Part shown: positions 47,158 to 48,387 of the stretch, in pieces
How the letters are laid out: every line of letters starts with the position of its first letter
How positions within the stretch are numbered: position 1 is the stretch's first letter
Origin: Rhodocyclales bacterium
GTDB taxonomy: Bacteria; Pseudomonadota; Gammaproteobacteria; Burkholderiales; Rhodocyclaceae
DNA length: 48,387 nt
Assembly: GCA_003105015.1 (NCBI GenBank)
Contig: PQAF01000043.1
Span: 1-48,387, forward strand
Direction: 5' to 3'
The notes under the pieces: generated by a model
The model's input: the letters and a program-made list of their open reading frames with translations, nothing else
Told to the model about the DNA's origin: nothing
The model's database searches: none
Program-made: the position numbers and the translations under genes

Positions 47158-48387
47158 CTGCCGTCAGTAGACTATTCAGCGATGCGGAACTTGCACTTGC
47201 TGCCTATGCAAATCTACTCCATGGGTCGTTGGCTGATCAGAGTGCAAGACTTGAGGCAGCCGGTTTCTCCTCCAAGCAAGCCGAAGAATTCGCCCGCATA
47301 TTCCCAACCGTTGTCACCCAATTCAACGACACAGTAGCCGAAGGCGGGTTAGGCACCAGTTTTTCCGCGACGGTATTCAGGGACTCGGCGCACAATCTCA
47401 CGTTGGCGATTCGCGGCACGGCGGAATTGATGGGGTCTCCCAACGATATTTGGCCCACTGACGCAACCATTGCTGCATCCGGCGTTGGATACGACCAGGT
47501 GGTGGCCATGTGGAACTGGTGGCAGCGTGCAAGCAACGTGGCTGGCGTATCCGTCACGCAATACCGACTGGTCACCACCCCGGCAGATATCAGTCACGCG
47601 ACCTGGATTGCGCACGCCGGGGCAGGAAATACCGGACTGTGGCTCGAATGGTATACCGGCACCGCCAACGGCACGCTAAGGAACGCTCTTGCCAGCGATG
47701 CCGACCAGAGGCTCGCTCTTACCGGCCACAGCCTGGGCGGACATCTGGCGATGGCCTTCGGCACTCTCTTTCCGAGCGCATCCAGTCAGATCACCGTCTT
47801 TAACGCACCGGGCTTCCTGGACGACGCCGACAACCGCACCTTCTTCGCCTTGCTCGGTGGGGCCATTCCCGCCGGGGCCGATACCACCAACGTCATCGCC
47901 GACGAAGCCAACGTGGGGCTGGTTCCCTGGAGCGGAATCGCCGGCCTGCACAGCCGGCCCGGCACCGCCATCGACATCCCAATTGAAAATCAGTGGCAAG
48001 GCGACGAACCTGGTAGCGGCCGTCCTAGTGCGCGCAATCACTCCCAGCAAATCCTCACTGACGCTCTGGCCGTCTACGCCACGCTGGCCAAGCTCGACCC
48101 GAACCTGAGCACGACGACATTCAAACCGATCCTACAGGCAGCGGTTGCGGGCACTTCCGCCAGCCTGGAGCGAATCGCAGACGCACTTGAAAAACTCTTC
48201 GGCATCAACTCAACTCCATTAGCCTTTGGCAACGCTCAGCGCGATGCCCTCTACCGGGCGCTTTATGGCCTGCAAGACAATACGCTGTTCCAAGCGAGCC
48301 AAGGCAGAGTTCGAATTGAAACCCTCACGACCCTCACCGCTGCCGAGTTGCAGGCAGCGGCGGCCAATCCCGACGCTTTTGCCACCC
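47154..48387 (+). CDS. Lipase-like alpha/beta hydrolase, probable type I secretion cargo (3' end outside the window)
   Basis: The frame opened by ATG 47154 stays open to the window edge (411 codons), so the gene is incomplete. No signal peptide is present (MTAVSRLFSDAELALAAYANL). The serine-hydrolase elbow GHSLGG lies at 191-196 with nucleophile Ser193, preceded by an oxyanion-type strand LTLAIRGTAE, as in class 3/family I lipases. Absence of a Sec signal together with a coupled type I exporter suggests an RTX-type protein whose Ca-binding repeats and secretion signal lie beyond the window. Substrate (lipid or other ester) is not known. It follows the membrane-protein gene with an ATGA overlap. 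Confidence 0.8.
   Translation, partial: MTAVSRLFSDAELALAAYANLLHGSLADQSARLEAAGFSSKQAEEFARIFPTVVTQFNDTVAEGGLGTSFSATVFRDSAHNLTLAIRGTAELMGSPNDIWPTDATIAASGVGYDQVVAMWNWWQRASNVAGVSVTQYRLVTTPADISHATWIAHAGAGNTGLWLEWYTGTANGTLRNALASDADQRLALTGHSLGGHLAMAFGTLFPSASSQITVFNAPGFLDDADNRTFFALLGGAIPAGADTTNVIADEANVGLVPWSGIAGLHSRPGTAIDIPIENQWQGDEPGSGRPSARNHSQQILTDALAVYATLAKLDPNLSTTTFKPILQAAVAGTSASLERIADALEKLFGINSTPLAFGNAQRDALYRALYGLQDNTLFQASQGRVRIETLTTLTAAELQAAAANPDAFAT

Overview
The window looks like chromosomal DNA of a betaproteobacterium, most likely a respiratory (perhaps denitrifying or aromatic-degrading) member of the Rhodocyclales. The evidence is high G+C, gene orders typical of that class (accA-tilS; ndk-rlmN-pilW-rodZ-ispG-hisS-yfgM-bamB-der-hfq-hflX-hflK-hflC-hisZ-purA; rnr-rlmB-rpsF-priB-rpsR-rplI; petABC-sspA-sspB), and a tungsten-type aldehyde oxidoreductase operon laid out as in Aromatoleum/Azoarcus relatives. 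No species is claimed.

Layout. 1-2085: a terminator, then the permease and ATPase of a tungstate ABC importer (tupB, tupC; the binding-protein gene is not in the window) and a small exported protein with a Cys-His-Asp pattern. 2118-4404: accA and tilS. 4390-10188: a C4-dicarboxylate module, with the two-component pair dctS/dctR on the minus strand, divergent from the TRAP transporter dctPQM, and a strong hairpin terminator between dctP and dctQ. 10291-11476: a TerC-like metal exporter and a universal stress protein. 11933-27751: a long colinear housekeeping array for nucleotide metabolism, rRNA/tRNA modification, type IV pilus and cell shape, isoprenoids, outer membrane assembly, ribosome GTPases, Hfq and membrane proteolysis control. 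An extra SAM methyltransferase gene lies between bamB and der. 27798-32649: tRNA-Leu(CAG) and tRNA-Ser(GGA) on the minus strand bracket rnr-rlmB and the rpsF-priB-rpsR-rplI ribosomal operon.

32875-37098: a five-gene operon for a tungsten aldehyde:ferredoxin-oxidoreductase-type enzyme: a four-cluster ferredoxin subunit, the pterin-binding large subunit, an FAD/NAD reductase subunit, a ThiS/MoaD-like protein and a 98-residue protein I do not recognise. This enzyme probably uses the tungstate brought in by the Tup system at the start of the window. 37118-39822: the 4.5S SRP RNA, dnaX, ybaB and recR. 40091-43882: the cytochrome bc1 complex and the stringent starvation proteins.

43883-48387 is accessory DNA. 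An AT-rich spacer with a perfect 24-bp palindrome precedes a type I secretion ABC transporter. That gene carries two short palindromic repeats inserted in frame; one is related, with a compensatory base-pair change, to a repeat in the petABC leader. A hidden 54-codon ORF, a single-pass membrane protein and a lipase-like alpha/beta hydrolase follow with stop-start overlaps; the hydrolase runs off the window and is the likely secreted cargo. I found no CRISPR array, insertion sequence, integrase or rRNA gene.
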